Assembly: GCA_900541235.1 (NCBI GenBank) | Contig: UQIW01000007.1 | Coordinates: 24,908-88,907, forward strand | Length of the DNA: 64,000 bases | Reading direction: 5' to 3' | From: an uncultured Collinsella sp. | GTDB lineage: Bacteria > Actinomycetota > Coriobacteriia > Coriobacteriales > Coriobacteriaceae | Shown: positions 1 to 7,377 of the stretch, piece by piece | Position numbering within the stretch: position 1 is the stretch's first letter | Layout: every line of letters begins with the position of its first letter | Notes under the pieces: model-generated | Seen by the model: only the letters and a program-made list of their open reading frames with translations | Told to the model about the DNA's origin: nothing | Database searches by the model: none | Translations under genes and position numbers: made by a program

Positions 1-91
1 TACCTCCCAAATCTTTCCGCAGGACGGAAGGATCCCGCCGCGCGAAGCACACGGCGGGATCCTGACATGTCCGAGGACGATTTGGGAGGTA
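1..91 (-). repeat. Nested palindromic element, family I (possibly cut by the window edge)
   Basis: The outer arms TACCTCCCAAATC (1-13) and its exact complement (79-91) enclose a second perfect 12-bp stem (29-40 with 52-63) around an 11-base loop. The two side segments between outer and inner stems, read on the minus strand, are CGTCCTCGGACATG (plus TC) and CGTCCTGCGGAA. They recur exactly in the element at 53810-53954, although all four stem sequences differ. The element lies 38 bases past the pfkA stop, in the same sense orientation as the copy behind groL. Each side segment can also fold on itself (GTCC-TC-GGAC). The outer stem may continue left of the window. Confidence 0.75.
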
Positions 92-129
92 AGCCCTGGG
101 GCCTCCGATGAGAGCAGTTTCGGCCGAGG

Positions 130-1209
130 CTATTCGTCGCCGAAGCTGATGCCCAACGCCTTGGCCTCGCGCACCAGATCGCTCTGGGGATCGACATACT
201 TGAGCTTGCCGGCGACATCCTCGAGCGGCATGTGGCACATCTTGCCGTCGCGCAGGGCAATCATGTAGCCAAACTCGCCGCGTAGGCAGCCGAGAGCCGC
301 CTCGACGCCGCACTGGGTCGCAAAGATGCGGTCCTGGGCGTCGGGCTGACCGCCGCGCTGCGTGTGACCGGGGATGGCGACGCGGGTCTCGCGACCGGTC
401 TTGGCTTCGATCTCCTTGGCGATGTCGTAGACAATCGAGGGGCTCGTACGCTCGGCGAGCTTCTTCTTGTACTCCCTCTTGGACAGCGCCGCGTCCTCCT
501 TGGAGATAGCGCCCTCGGCGACGGCTACAATCGTAAAGCGGCTACCGGTCTCCATGCGATGCTCGATGGTCTTGATGACGTTATCCATGTCGTAGGGGAT
601 CTCGGGGATCAGGATGACGTCCGCACCGCCTGCGACGCCGGCGTACAGCGGGATCCAGCCAACCTTGTGGCCCATGATCTCGATGACAAACACGCGGCCG
701 TGGCTCGACGCAGTGGTGTGGATGTCGTCGATGCACTTGGTGGCGACGTCGATGGCGCTTGTAAAGCCAAACGTCAGCTCGGTGCCCCAGGTGTCGTTAT
801 CGATGGTCTTGGGCAGGGCGATAACGTTGAGGCCCTCTTCGCGCAGGCGGTTGGCGGTCTTGGTGGAGCCGTTACCGCCCAGCATAAACAGGCAGTCGAG
901 CTGCAGCTTATGATAGGTGTGGACCATTGCGGGTACCTTCTCGATGCCATCGGCCTCGGGAATATCCAGACGCTTGAACGGCGTGCGGCTCGTGCCCAGG
1001 ATGGTGCCGCCGCGGGTGAGGATGCCGCTAAAATCGGCGGGCGTCATGACGCGGAACCTGCTGTAGATAAGGCCCTGGTAGCCGTCCTCAAAACCGTAGA
1101 TCTCGATAGGTTCTTTGCTATTGGTCATGAGCGTTTTGACGATGCCGCGCATGGTGGCGTTGAGCGCCTGGCAGTCGCCGCCACTAGTAAGAAGACCGAT
1201 CCTAAGCAT
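130..1209 (-). CDS. pfkA: 6-phosphofructokinase
   Basis: Phosphorylates fructose 6-phosphate to fructose 1,6-bisphosphate in cytosolic glycolysis. The 359-residue protein has the PFK fold signatures: GGDCQALNA near residue 10, GGNGS at 111-115 and PKTIDND at 133-139 with the catalytic Asp. The nucleotide-site Gly in GGNGS is typical of ATP-dependent enzymes, while the Lys in PKTIDND is the residue usual in PPi-dependent and group III actinobacterial enzymes. The phosphodonor therefore cannot be fixed from sequence. GGNGS has Asn where E. coli has Asp103, and the MGR motif is MGHKVGW. The start has GGAAGG upstream and an extended -10 box nearby. Transcribed alone. Confidence 0.93.
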   Translation of the reverse strand: MLRIGLLTSGGDCQALNATMRGIVKTLMTNSKEPIEIYGFEDGYQGLIYSRFRVMTPADFSGILTRGGTILGTSRTPFKRLDIPEADGIEKVPAMVHTYHKLQLDCLFMLGGNGSTKTANRLREEGLNVIALPKTIDNDTWGTELTFGFTSAIDVATKCIDDIHTTASSHGRVFVIEIMGHKVGWIPLYAGVAGGADVILIPEIPYDMDNVIKTIEHRMETGSRFTIVAVAEGAISKEDAALSKREYKKKLAERTSPSIVYDIAKEIEAKTGRETRVAIPGHTQRGGQPDAQDRIFATQCGVEAALGCLRGEFGYMIALRDGKMCHMPLEDVAGKLKYVDPQSDLVREAKALGISFGDE

Positions 1210-1228
1210 GGTGAATCCTTCCGGGCAA

Positions 1229-1237
1229 GTTATAACA
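1229..1237 (-). promoter_or_regulatory. Extended -10 promoter box for pfkA
   Basis: Minus-strand TGTTATAAC is a TGnTATAAT-like extended -10, 20 bases before the pfkA start codon. No good -35 is visible; the region further upstream is taken up by the hairpin at 1248-1280. Confidence 0.45.
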
Positions 1238-1247
1238 TGCGCATAAG

Positions 1248-1280
1248 TTTACCCCCGCACACTGTTGATGCGGGGGTAAA
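1248..1280 (-). terminator. Intrinsic terminator hairpin
   Basis: A perfect 12-bp stem TTTACCCCCGCA / TGCGGGGGTAAA with a 9-base loop lies between the Ntn hydrolase gene and pfkA, both on the minus strand. It probably ends the hydrolase transcript just before the pfkA promoter. The trailing T-run is short. Confidence 0.7.
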
Positions 1281-1349
1281 ACGTATTAGCTCAAGCGTAT
1301 GGAAATGTAAGCAACGTCAGGCGAGCGTAAGGTCGACGGGCCTGGCTCC

Positions 1350-2435
1350 TTACAGTGCGAAGGCGTCGACGTCGCCCCAGTGGCGGCGCAGCGTGATGGC
1401 GGCAGCGGGTTCGGTATTGTCAAAGACGACCGACCATTGCGTATTGCTGGTGATGTCTTCCGGATTGGGCTCTTGCGCTGCGGCGCGCAGGGCTTTCCAG
1501 ACAATCGTTTCGTCCTGGGCACCGACATGGGCGTCAAGGACATCGGCGATTGCGACGGCGCGCTCTTTACCATGGCCCAGCTCGCCATTCTTTTGGTTGG
1601 GCAGTACTTCGTCGCCATAGCAGGCGTAGAAGTTCGTAACCTGGCGTGCAGGAGTCGCTTTGAAAGCGCGGTCCGGATCGTGTGGATCCCACTCTACTAC
1701 GCGCGCGTCACCGGCGGCGTCGTTGATAAAGAAGTGGTAATCGCGTCCGGCCATGGCGTGCATGTCGTGGGCGGAAAGTAGGTCGACGGCCTCTTGCGTG
1801 GTAGCCGCGCGGTCGAGCACCAGACGGATGGCGAGCGAAGTGTTGATGACGGGGCGTTGCGTGTCCTGGTCACAGGGCTTGGAATCCAGGGTGAGTACGG
1901 CAATGGACACGCCGCATTCGTTAACACCGTCGAGCTGGGCAAACGGGCCCATGAGTGCGGCGGCGCGTCCGGCGACGGAGTCAAGTGGAGTGTTGGCGCC
2001 CAGGTTATTGAGGGCCGCAAACCCGATGGAGGCATAGCCGCCGCGTGGGTGATTGCGCACCAGCAGCGCTGAGGTGTCGTCTTTAAAGTCGTAATTGCGA
2101 CCGGTGCGCACGCGGCCTTCGGCATCTACGGCGACAAAAGCGCTGCAGGCAAACTGGGGCGCCTGGACATGTGCCGGCGCACCGGGCAGCACCTGCGCCA
2201 CCACGGCATCGATGTAGGCCTGGTCGTCGCGCACGCCAGCGGCGATGATGCGATCAAGATCGTAGTCGTAGGCGATGTCGATTGCGTACAGGTCATAGCC
2301 ATCCGCGTAGCCGGTCAAGCGTCTGAGCGACGCGGCGGACTTGATTTGCTTGCGGTAAACGATGCCGGCGGCAGCGGCAAAGCCGACGGCGACTCCCGCG
2401 ACACCGCAGGCGATGGCAATGTTACGTGGCTTCAT
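1350..2435 (-). CDS. Membrane-anchored Ntn hydrolase (choloylglycine hydrolase / C45-like)
   Basis: A 361-residue protein with an N-terminal hydrophobic segment (about residues 8-26) that would anchor or export it. The likely catalytic motif is ACSAFVAVDAEGRVRTGRNYDF, with Cys97 as the nucleophile and GRNYDF matching the GRNxD motif of choloylglycine-type and acyl-coenzyme A:6-aminopenicillanate-type Ntn hydrolases. These enzymes cleave linear amide bonds using an N-terminal Cys, so activity would need removal of about 96 residues. Bile-salt hydrolases normally start at Met-Cys, so a bile-salt role is not supported. The substrate is unknown; an N-acyl amino acid or peptide amide is plausible. 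The start has GAGAGGAA upstream. Divergent from the M18 peptidase gene. Confidence 0.7.
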   Translation of the reverse strand: MKPRNIAIACGVAGVAVGFAAAAGIVYRKQIKSAASLRRLTGYADGYDLYAIDIAYDYDLDRIIAAGVRDDQAYIDAVVAQVLPGAPAHVQAPQFACSAFVAVDAEGRVRTGRNYDFKDDTSALLVRNHPRGGYASIGFAALNNLGANTPLDSVAGRAAALMGPFAQLDGVNECGVSIAVLTLDSKPCDQDTQRPVINTSLAIRLVLDRAATTQEAVDLLSAHDMHAMAGRDYHFFINDAAGDARVVEWDPHDPDRAFKATPARQVTNFYACYGDEVLPNQKNGELGHGKERAVAIADVLDAHVGAQDETIVWKALRAAAQEPNPEDITSNTQWSVVFDNTEPAAAITLRRHWGDVDAFAL

Positions 2436-2596
2436 GACGGTTCCTCTCGTCCTGTTAGCGCAATTGTCGCAAAAGGGGCGCGGGCATGATGGCTCAACTT
2501 GGTGAGCGGTGCGGAATTAAGCACGGAATGAAGAGTGCGGCGCTGGCGTGGCGGGGTATGCTGGAGGGGACCATCAACCCAGCGAAAGGGGAGAGC

Positions 2597-3982
2597 ATGA
2601 CGGATCAGGAAACGCCCGAGCGCGCGCACGTGACGGCCGACGATATCGAGGCCGCCAACGACCTTATCGACTTTATCGAGGCATGCCCCAGCATGTTTCA
2701 TACGGCGGCGACCATTATGGCCGAGCTCGACGAGGCGGGCTTTACCTACCTGCCCGAGAATGCGGCATGGGATATCGAGCCGGGCGGGCGTTATTACACG
2801 CAGCGCAACACCTCGAGCGTCGTTGCCTTTAAGGTGGGCGAGGACCTGGCCGCGACGTGGGGCGAGGACGGCGTTGCCGGTGACTATCATTTTCAGCTCA
2901 CGGCGTCGCACAGCGATTCGCCGACGTTTAAGGTTAAGGCCGTGCCCGAGCTCGACGGCGCGGGCGAGACGCTGCGCCTGAACACCGAGGCCTACGGCGG
3001 CATGATCGACTACACCTGGTTCGACCGTCCGCTGGCACTCGCGGGCCGCGTGCTGGTACGCGAGGGCGACCGTATCGAGAGTCGTTTGCTCGCTACCGAG
3101 CGCGAAGTCGCCATCATCCCGAGCCTTGCCATCCACATGAACCGTGGCGTTAACGAGAGCTTTGCTCCCAACCGAGCTGTTGACCTGTGTCCGCTCATCA
3201 GCGCCGGTGACCTTAAGCAGGGCGACTTTGACGCCCTGATCGCCGACGAGCTGGATGTTGAGCCCGAGCAAATTTTGGGCCGCGATCTGTTTCTGGTCAA
3301 CCGCCAGGATGCGCGCATTTGGGGCTGGGCCGACGAGTTTATCTCGACGCCCAAGCTCGACGACCTGGCCTGCGCCTACACCTCGCTGCAGGCATTTTTG
3401 GGTGCCGAGAATGCGCACGACGTTTCGGTCTTTTGCTGCTTTGATAACGAGGAGGTTGGCTCCGAGACCAAGCAGGGCGCCATGTCGACGTTCTTGGCCG
3501 ATGCACTGCGCCGCATTAACGGCTCGCTGGGCTTTGACGACGAATCGTACCACCGTGCGCTTGCTGCCTCGATGCTCGTGAGCTGCGACAATGCACATGC
3601 CGTGCACCCCAACCACGCCGAGAAGTGCGATGCCCGCAACCAGGTGGTGCTCAACGGTGGCATCGTCATCAAGGAGGCAGCCAACCAGCACTATTGCACC
3701 GATGCCTTTAGCCGCGCGGTGTTCCAAGCCATTTGCGATGACGCCGACGTGCCCACGCAGGCCTTCGCCAACAAGAGCGATATGGCTGGCGGTTCTACGC
3801 TGGGCAATCTGTCGAACATGCAGGCGAGCATGCATGCCGTGGACGTGGGCCTGCCGCAGCTTGCCATGCACTCGAGCTACGAGACCGGCGGCGTGCGCGA
3901 CGTGATGTACGCCATCCGCGCCCTCACCGCCTTCTACGAGCGAAACCTAACCATCAACGGCGCCGAAAGCGTGGAGCTCTAA
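2597..3982 (+). CDS. M18 family aminopeptidase (aspartyl aminopeptidase-like)
   Basis: A cytosolic zinc aminopeptidase of 461 residues that trims N-terminal, typically acidic, residues from peptides. Metal and catalytic motifs follow the family order: HSDSP near residue 105, KLDDLACAYTSL near 260, DNEEVGS near 283, SCDNAHAVHPNH near 335 and MHSSYETGG near the C-terminus. The start at 2597 was chosen because AAAGGGGAGAGC lies directly before it and family homology begins there; an upstream in-frame ATG adds 37 residues that look unrelated. The gene stands alone, and a GGGACAGG-core hairpin begins inside its stop codon. Confidence 0.9.
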   Translation: MTDQETPERAHVTADDIEAANDLIDFIEACPSMFHTAATIMAELDEAGFTYLPENAAWDIEPGGRYYTQRNTSSVVAFKVGEDLAATWGEDGVAGDYHFQLTASHSDSPTFKVKAVPELDGAGETLRLNTEAYGGMIDYTWFDRPLALAGRVLVREGDRIESRLLATEREVAIIPSLAIHMNRGVNESFAPNRAVDLCPLISAGDLKQGDFDALIADELDVEPEQILGRDLFLVNRQDARIWGWADEFISTPKLDDLACAYTSLQAFLGAENAHDVSVFCCFDNEEVGSETKQGAMSTFLADALRRINGSLGFDDESYHRALAASMLVSCDNAHAVHPNHAEKCDARNQVVLNGGIVIKEAANQHYCTDAFSRAVFQAICDDADVPTQAFANKSDMAGGSTLGNLSNMQASMHAVDVGLPQLAMHSSYETGGVRDVMYAIRALTAFYERNLTINGAESVEL

Positions 3983-4019
3983 ACCTGCCAAAAAGGGACA
4001 GGTTTATTTTGGCAGGTTT
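3981..4019 (+). repeat. GGGACAGG-core palindrome, starting in the M18 stop codon
   Basis: Perfect 13-bp arms AAACCTGCCAAAA (3981-3993) and TTTTGGCAGGTTT (4007-4019) flank the asymmetric core AGGGACAGGTTTA. The first arm overlaps the last two bases of the TAA stop. Close copies lie at 5218 and 43898; more distant ones with other arms lie at 15163, 22038, 39017 and 41280. It could act as a terminator hairpin with a TTTTATCT tail, but the conserved core argues for a repeat family. Confidence 0.8.
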
Positions 4020-4117
4020 TATCTGGGCAAATGCCGCAATGCTAACGGTAAGAGAGCCGCTAGGACCCCGTCGACAGAGTCGACGCCAGCGAAACGCCGC
4101 AGGTAGAGCAAAAGTCA

Positions 4118-4221
4118 GCGAGAGCCCGCCAGAGCGAGCAAGGTGACGTGAAAGAGGAGGGCATAGGCCTTTTGGCCATGCCCGACGATTGAACGTCAGA
4201 TTGCCGCTCTGGCGGGCTCGC
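4118..4221 (-). repeat. Nested palindromic element, family II
   Basis: The outer stem (perfect over 4122-4136 with 4205-4219), the middle stem TGACGT (4144-4149) / ACGTCA (4193-4198) and an inner stem GGGCAT-GGCC / GGCCATGCCC (4159-4183) form a long imperfect palindrome. Read on the minus strand, the segments between middle and inner stems are TCAATCGTCG and CTCCTCTTTC. Both are identical to those in the element at 20541-20645, whose stems are unrelated. It lies between the converging M18 and dehydrogenase genes. Confidence 0.75.
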
Positions 4222-4232
4222 AGCGTCGAGGG

Positions 4233-4260
4233 GTTCCGGCGTTTGGCAAAACGCCGGAAC
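4233..4260 (-). terminator. Hairpin directly behind the dehydrogenase stop
   Basis: A perfect 12-bp stem GTTCCGGCGTTT / AAACGCCGGAAC with a 4-base loop begins two bases past the minus-strand stop. No T-run follows, so termination is plausible but not certain. Confidence 0.55.
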
Positions 4261-4262
4261 AA

Positions 4263-5198
4263 TTAGTGTTCGATCCAGCAGCGGAGCGTCTCGCCGGCTT
4301 GCAGGTGACGCAGGTTCTCCGCGGCAATGTCGACCACATTGTTGAGCGTGGCTGCCAGGTGGAACCAGCCCGAGATGTGCGGCGTGATGAGCATGTTGGG
4401 CGCATCCCACAGCGGGCTTGTCGCAGGCAGCGGCTCGGGGTCGGTGACGTCGACCGCGGCGCCGGCAAGGTGTCCGGACTCAAGAGCGGCAACCAGATCG
4501 TCGGCAACCACAAGATCGCCGCGGCCGCCGTTGGCAAAGAAGGCGCCCGGTTTCATCGCGGCGAAGAACTCGGCGTTCGCCAGGCCGCGGGTCTCGGGTG
4601 TGCTGGGCATAAAGGATGCGACGATGTCAGCCTCGGCCAGACGCTCGGGCAGGGCGTCTATGCCGTCCATGTCCTCAAACACAATGGGGTAGACGAGTGG
4701 ATGGCGCTTGATGCCGCGGACGTGCGCGCCCATGTTGCGGCAGAGCGTGGCGAAGTGGCCGCCGATATCGCCCGCGCCCAGCACCAGCACATTGGCGTTT
4801 TTGAGCGAGGTGACCGGCCCCAAATCCTCCCAGCGATGCTCGCGCTGCAAGTCGTGATAGCCGGGCAGGCGCTTCATCATGGAAAGGACCATGGCAAACA
4901 TGTGCTCGCTCACGGCCTGGCCGTAGGCGCCCACCGAGCAAGACAGTTTGGCGTCGACCGGCACAGTGCCGGCGGCAAGGTAGTCGTCATAGCCGGCGGT
5001 TTGCAATTGCAACAGCTGGAGACGTTCGCATGCCGTGAGCATGTCAGGGTCGATGTTGCCCAGGATCACGTCGGCATCGGCGACCTGCTCGTGCGTGGCG
5101 GCGTCGGCGCTCGTGTAGATAAAGTCCTCGCCCGGAGCGCTCGACTCAAGAATTGCGCGATGACGGTCGTTGACGGGCAACAAAACCAGAATGTTCAC
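4263..5198 (-). CDS. D-isomer-specific 2-hydroxyacid dehydrogenase family protein
   Basis: An NAD(P)-dependent oxidoreductase of 311 residues that should interconvert a 2-oxoacid and a D-2-hydroxyacid in the cytosol. The Rossmann motif VLGAGDIGGHF is present, as are the catalytic residues: Arg in NGGRGDLV, Glu in DVTDPEPLP and His in ITPHISGWF. The substrate is not readable from sequence. I place the start at a GTG (5196-5198) preceded by GGAGAGGAC. Extending upstream would translate through the GGGACAGG-core repeat at 5218-5252, which is clearly non-coding. The gene follows map on the same strand, about 130 bases away. Confidence 0.82.
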   Translation of the reverse strand: MNILVLLPVNDRHRAILESSAPGEDFIYTSADAATHEQVADADVILGNIDPDMLTACERLQLLQLQTAGYDDYLAAGTVPVDAKLSCSVGAYGQAVSEHMFAMVLSMMKRLPGYHDLQREHRWEDLGPVTSLKNANVLVLGAGDIGGHFATLCRNMGAHVRGIKRHPLVYPIVFEDMDGIDALPERLAEADIVASFMPSTPETRGLANAEFFAAMKPGAFFANGGRGDLVVADDLVAALESGHLAGAAVDVTDPEPLPATSPLWDAPNMLITPHISGWFHLAATLNNVVDIAAENLRHLQAGETLRCWIEH

Positions 5199-5217
5199 AA
5201 GCAGTCCTCTCCGCTCG

Positions 5218-5252
5218 ACCTGCCAAAAAGGGACAGGTTTATTTTGGCGGGT
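5218..5252 (+). repeat. GGGACAGG-core palindrome
   Basis: ACCTGCCAAAA / TTTTGGCGGGT flank AGGGACAGGTTTA, the same 13-base core as at 3994-4006. The sequence after it (TTTATC-GCAAAACGTT) is also partly shared with the copy at 43898. It sits about 75 bases past the map stop and just upstream of the dehydrogenase start. Confidence 0.8.
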
Positions 5253-5327
5253 TTTATCAGGCAAAACGTTCAAATAAAACGCCGGATGCAAGACGAGCGT
5301 GCCCGTCAGCATCCGGCGCATCCACGG

Positions 5328-6215
5328 CTACCAGCTCAGCAGCTCGTAACCGTCCTCGGTCACCACGAGCTGTACCTCGCACTGGGCCGAGTCGCTGCCG
5401 TCCTTGGTGCGCACGCACCAGCCGTCACCCTTGCTAATCTTGATGTCGGGCGCTCCGGCATTGACCATGGGCTCGATGGTAAAGACCATGCCCGGAGCCA
5501 TGATGGTGTCCACATCGGGCGCCTCGGTGGTAAAGCCCACAAACGGATCCTCGTGGAACTCCTTACCGATGCCGTGTCCGCCGTACTCGCGCACCACACT
5601 AAAACCGGCGTCCTCGACCGTCTTTTGCACGGCCTCGGCCATTACGGACAGCGGCAGCCATGGCTTGACGGCCGCCAGACCCGCCTCCACGCTGGCGCGG
5701 GTGACGTCGACCAGGCGCTGGCGCTCGGCAGATACCTCGCCGATGCAGAACATACGGCTCGAATCACTAAAGTAACCGTCCAGGATCGTGGAGCAGTCCA
5801 CGTTGATGATATCGCCCTCGTGCAGCACATCCGCATCGCAGGGGATACCGTGGCAGACGACGTCGTTGATCGAGGTGCACACGCTCTTGGGGTAACCCTC
5901 GTAGTTGAGGTCTGCCGGCGTGCCGCCGTGCTCGACGGTGTAGTCGTAGATCATCTGGTCGATCTGGTTGGTGGTCATGCCTGCGGCGATATGCTCGCCC
6001 ACATAATCGAGCACGCCCACGTTGATGGCGGCCGAGCGCTTGATGCCCTCGATATCGGCGGGCGTCTTGTAGAGCGTACGGGGCAGAACCTCCCAGCCCT
6101 CCTCCCACAGGCGCTCGAGGCGCTCGTCGAAGGCGCTGTGACATTTCTTATATTTTTTGCCGCTGCCGCACCAGCAGGCGTCGTTGCGGCCGGGTACGGG
6201 TCCTTTGTCATACAT
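5328..6215 (-). CDS. map: Type I methionine aminopeptidase with N-terminal SEC-C zinc motif
   Basis: Removes the initiator Met from nascent proteins at the ribosome. This 295-residue form starts with a SEC-C metal-binding motif (GRNDACWCGSGKKYKKCH, residues 9-26), followed by a pita-bread peptidase domain. Metal ligands are visible in NVDCSTILDGYFSD, GGHGIGKEFHEDP, FTIEPM and AQCEVQLVV. SEC-C-tagged enzymes are common in Clostridia and Actinomycetota and are thought to dock on the ribosome through the tag. The start has AAAGGAAG upstream. Only intergenic repeats separate it from its neighbours. Confidence 0.93.
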   Translation of the reverse strand: MYDKGPVPGRNDACWCGSGKKYKKCHSAFDERLERLWEEGWEVLPRTLYKTPADIEGIKRSAAINVGVLDYVGEHIAAGMTTNQIDQMIYDYTVEHGGTPADLNYEGYPKSVCTSINDVVCHGIPCDADVLHEGDIINVDCSTILDGYFSDSSRMFCIGEVSAERQRLVDVTRASVEAGLAAVKPWLPLSVMAEAVQKTVEDAGFSVVREYGGHGIGKEFHEDPFVGFTTEAPDVDTIMAPGMVFTIEPMVNAGAPDIKISKGDGWCVRTKDGSDSAQCEVQLVVTEDGYELLSW

Positions 6216-6267
6216 GGCTAACTTCCTTTCATCCGCAGCTAGTATAGCCCACTCACGCGTCCATAAA

Positions 6268-6334
6268 AGTTGCGGTGATATAGTTCCGATCTAAGCGGTT
6301 TAACAGCATAAACAGGAACTATATCACCGCAACT
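6268..6334. repeat. 67-bp inverted-repeat element, copy 1
   Basis: A perfect 20-bp inverted repeat, AGTTGCGGTGATATAGTTCC (6268-6287) with its complement at 6315-6334, encloses a 27-base spacer ending in AAACA. The element at 51281-51347 has the same length, nearly the same arms and a spacer of equal length. Located between map and the radical SAM gene. Confidence 0.8.
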
Positions 6335-6375
6335 GATGGAGCGGGATGGCTGACACTAGCTGCTGCGTGGTTTTG

Positions 6376-7152
6376 CTAGTAGCTCACTTGGCAGGGAATG
6401 CCGAGGGCGCGCACGCGTGCGGCGATCGTGTCGAGCACCTCGGGCGCCGCTTTGGCAAGGCCGGCGATTGGTGTCTCGCGCGCCACTGTGTAGATGGTCG
6501 CCTCCTGCGGGCGAATGCGCTCGAGCGCCGCGAGCCAAGGACCAACGTACTCCTCGCCGGTGTTATCGAGAGACTTGCCCCGGTACTCACCGCTCAAAAA
6601 CATCGTCTGGATAATGACATGACCGTTAAAGCTCGCGAACGTCTCGATCTGGTGCTCTACATCGTAGGGGCCAATAGGCTGGTCGAGCAGCTGGATAAAC
6701 GCTGGGTCGACGGTATCGAGCTTGAGGATGTTGTCGTCGACCATCATGAGCGCATCGTGTACCTGGGGACGGTCGGCGCGCGTGCCGTTGGAAAGCACGG
6801 CAATCTTGGTGTTTGGGGCAAGCTGGTCGCGAAACGCGACGGCACCGGCGATGGCCTGCGGAAACTCCGGCGCGGCGGTGGGCTCGCCGTTGCCTGCGAA
6901 GGTGATCACATCGGGGAGCTCGCCCTCAGCTGCCATCTCGTGCAGCTTTGCCTCGAGCGCGTCGAGTACCATGGCAGCTGTGTTGTACGGCTCATGACAG
7001 GGGTGCTCGGCGTTGAGGCCGTTTTCGCAGTAAATGCAGTCGAACGTGCAGATTTTGCCGCTGGCCGGCATCATGTTGACGCCGAGCGAGAGACCAAGGC
7101 GACGGCTGCGAACGGGCCCAAAGATGGGGCTGGCATTCAAAAACGTAGACAT
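6376..7152 (-). CDS. Radical SAM protein
   Basis: A 258-residue single-domain radical SAM enzyme. The CTFDCIYC motif near residue 38 supplies the three Cys ligands of the 4Fe-4S cluster that cleaves S-adenosylmethionine. ITFAGNGEPT is the glycine-rich SAM-contact strand, and LSNGT and LKLD follow as in MoaA-like cores. There is no extra cluster domain, so the reaction is unknown. The start at 7152 is preferred because GAGGAG lies nine bases upstream; the ATG two codons earlier would leave only three bases. Monocistronic and divergent from the alpha/beta hydrolase. Confidence 0.8.
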   Translation of the reverse strand: MSTFLNASPIFGPVRSRRLGLSLGVNMMPASGKICTFDCIYCENGLNAEHPCHEPYNTAAMVLDALEAKLHEMAAEGELPDVITFAGNGEPTAAPEFPQAIAGAVAFRDQLAPNTKIAVLSNGTRADRPQVHDALMMVDDNILKLDTVDPAFIQLLDQPIGPYDVEHQIETFASFNGHVIIQTMFLSGEYRGKSLDNTGEEYVGPWLAALERIRPQEATIYTVARETPIAGLAKAAPEVLDTIAARVRALGIPCQVSY

Positions 7153-7377
7153 AGGCATATGCTCCTCAAGACAATTGTGCCTAAGCATAGCATCGGCTCC
7201 AAAGCAAGGTGCGGGCTCTTGCCTTACAAGTTTCGTTTTTTAACGTCGCTCATTATGCCGTGCCATGAAAAGCCTCGGGTCGGGTACAGTTAATCTGTTA
7301 ACAAGGCGCAAGGCAATGCGGGTCCATCCAATCGCACTGACGTGCAACTGGATGAGCATTGATGATGGGGGCACAAC

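Noticed and set aside
2486..2596. Upstream start for the M18 aminopeptidase
   Set aside because: The 37 extra residues do not resemble the family, and the strong Shine-Dalgarno lies directly before 2597.
4060..4410. Small minus-strand frames between the M18 and dehydrogenase genes
   Set aside because: They pass through palindromes and the end of the dehydrogenase gene in another frame, with no start signal.
4266..6221. A 651-residue plus-strand open frame across the dehydrogenase and map genes
   Set aside because: It runs antisense through two recognisable genes and their intergenic repeat, and lacks any family motif.
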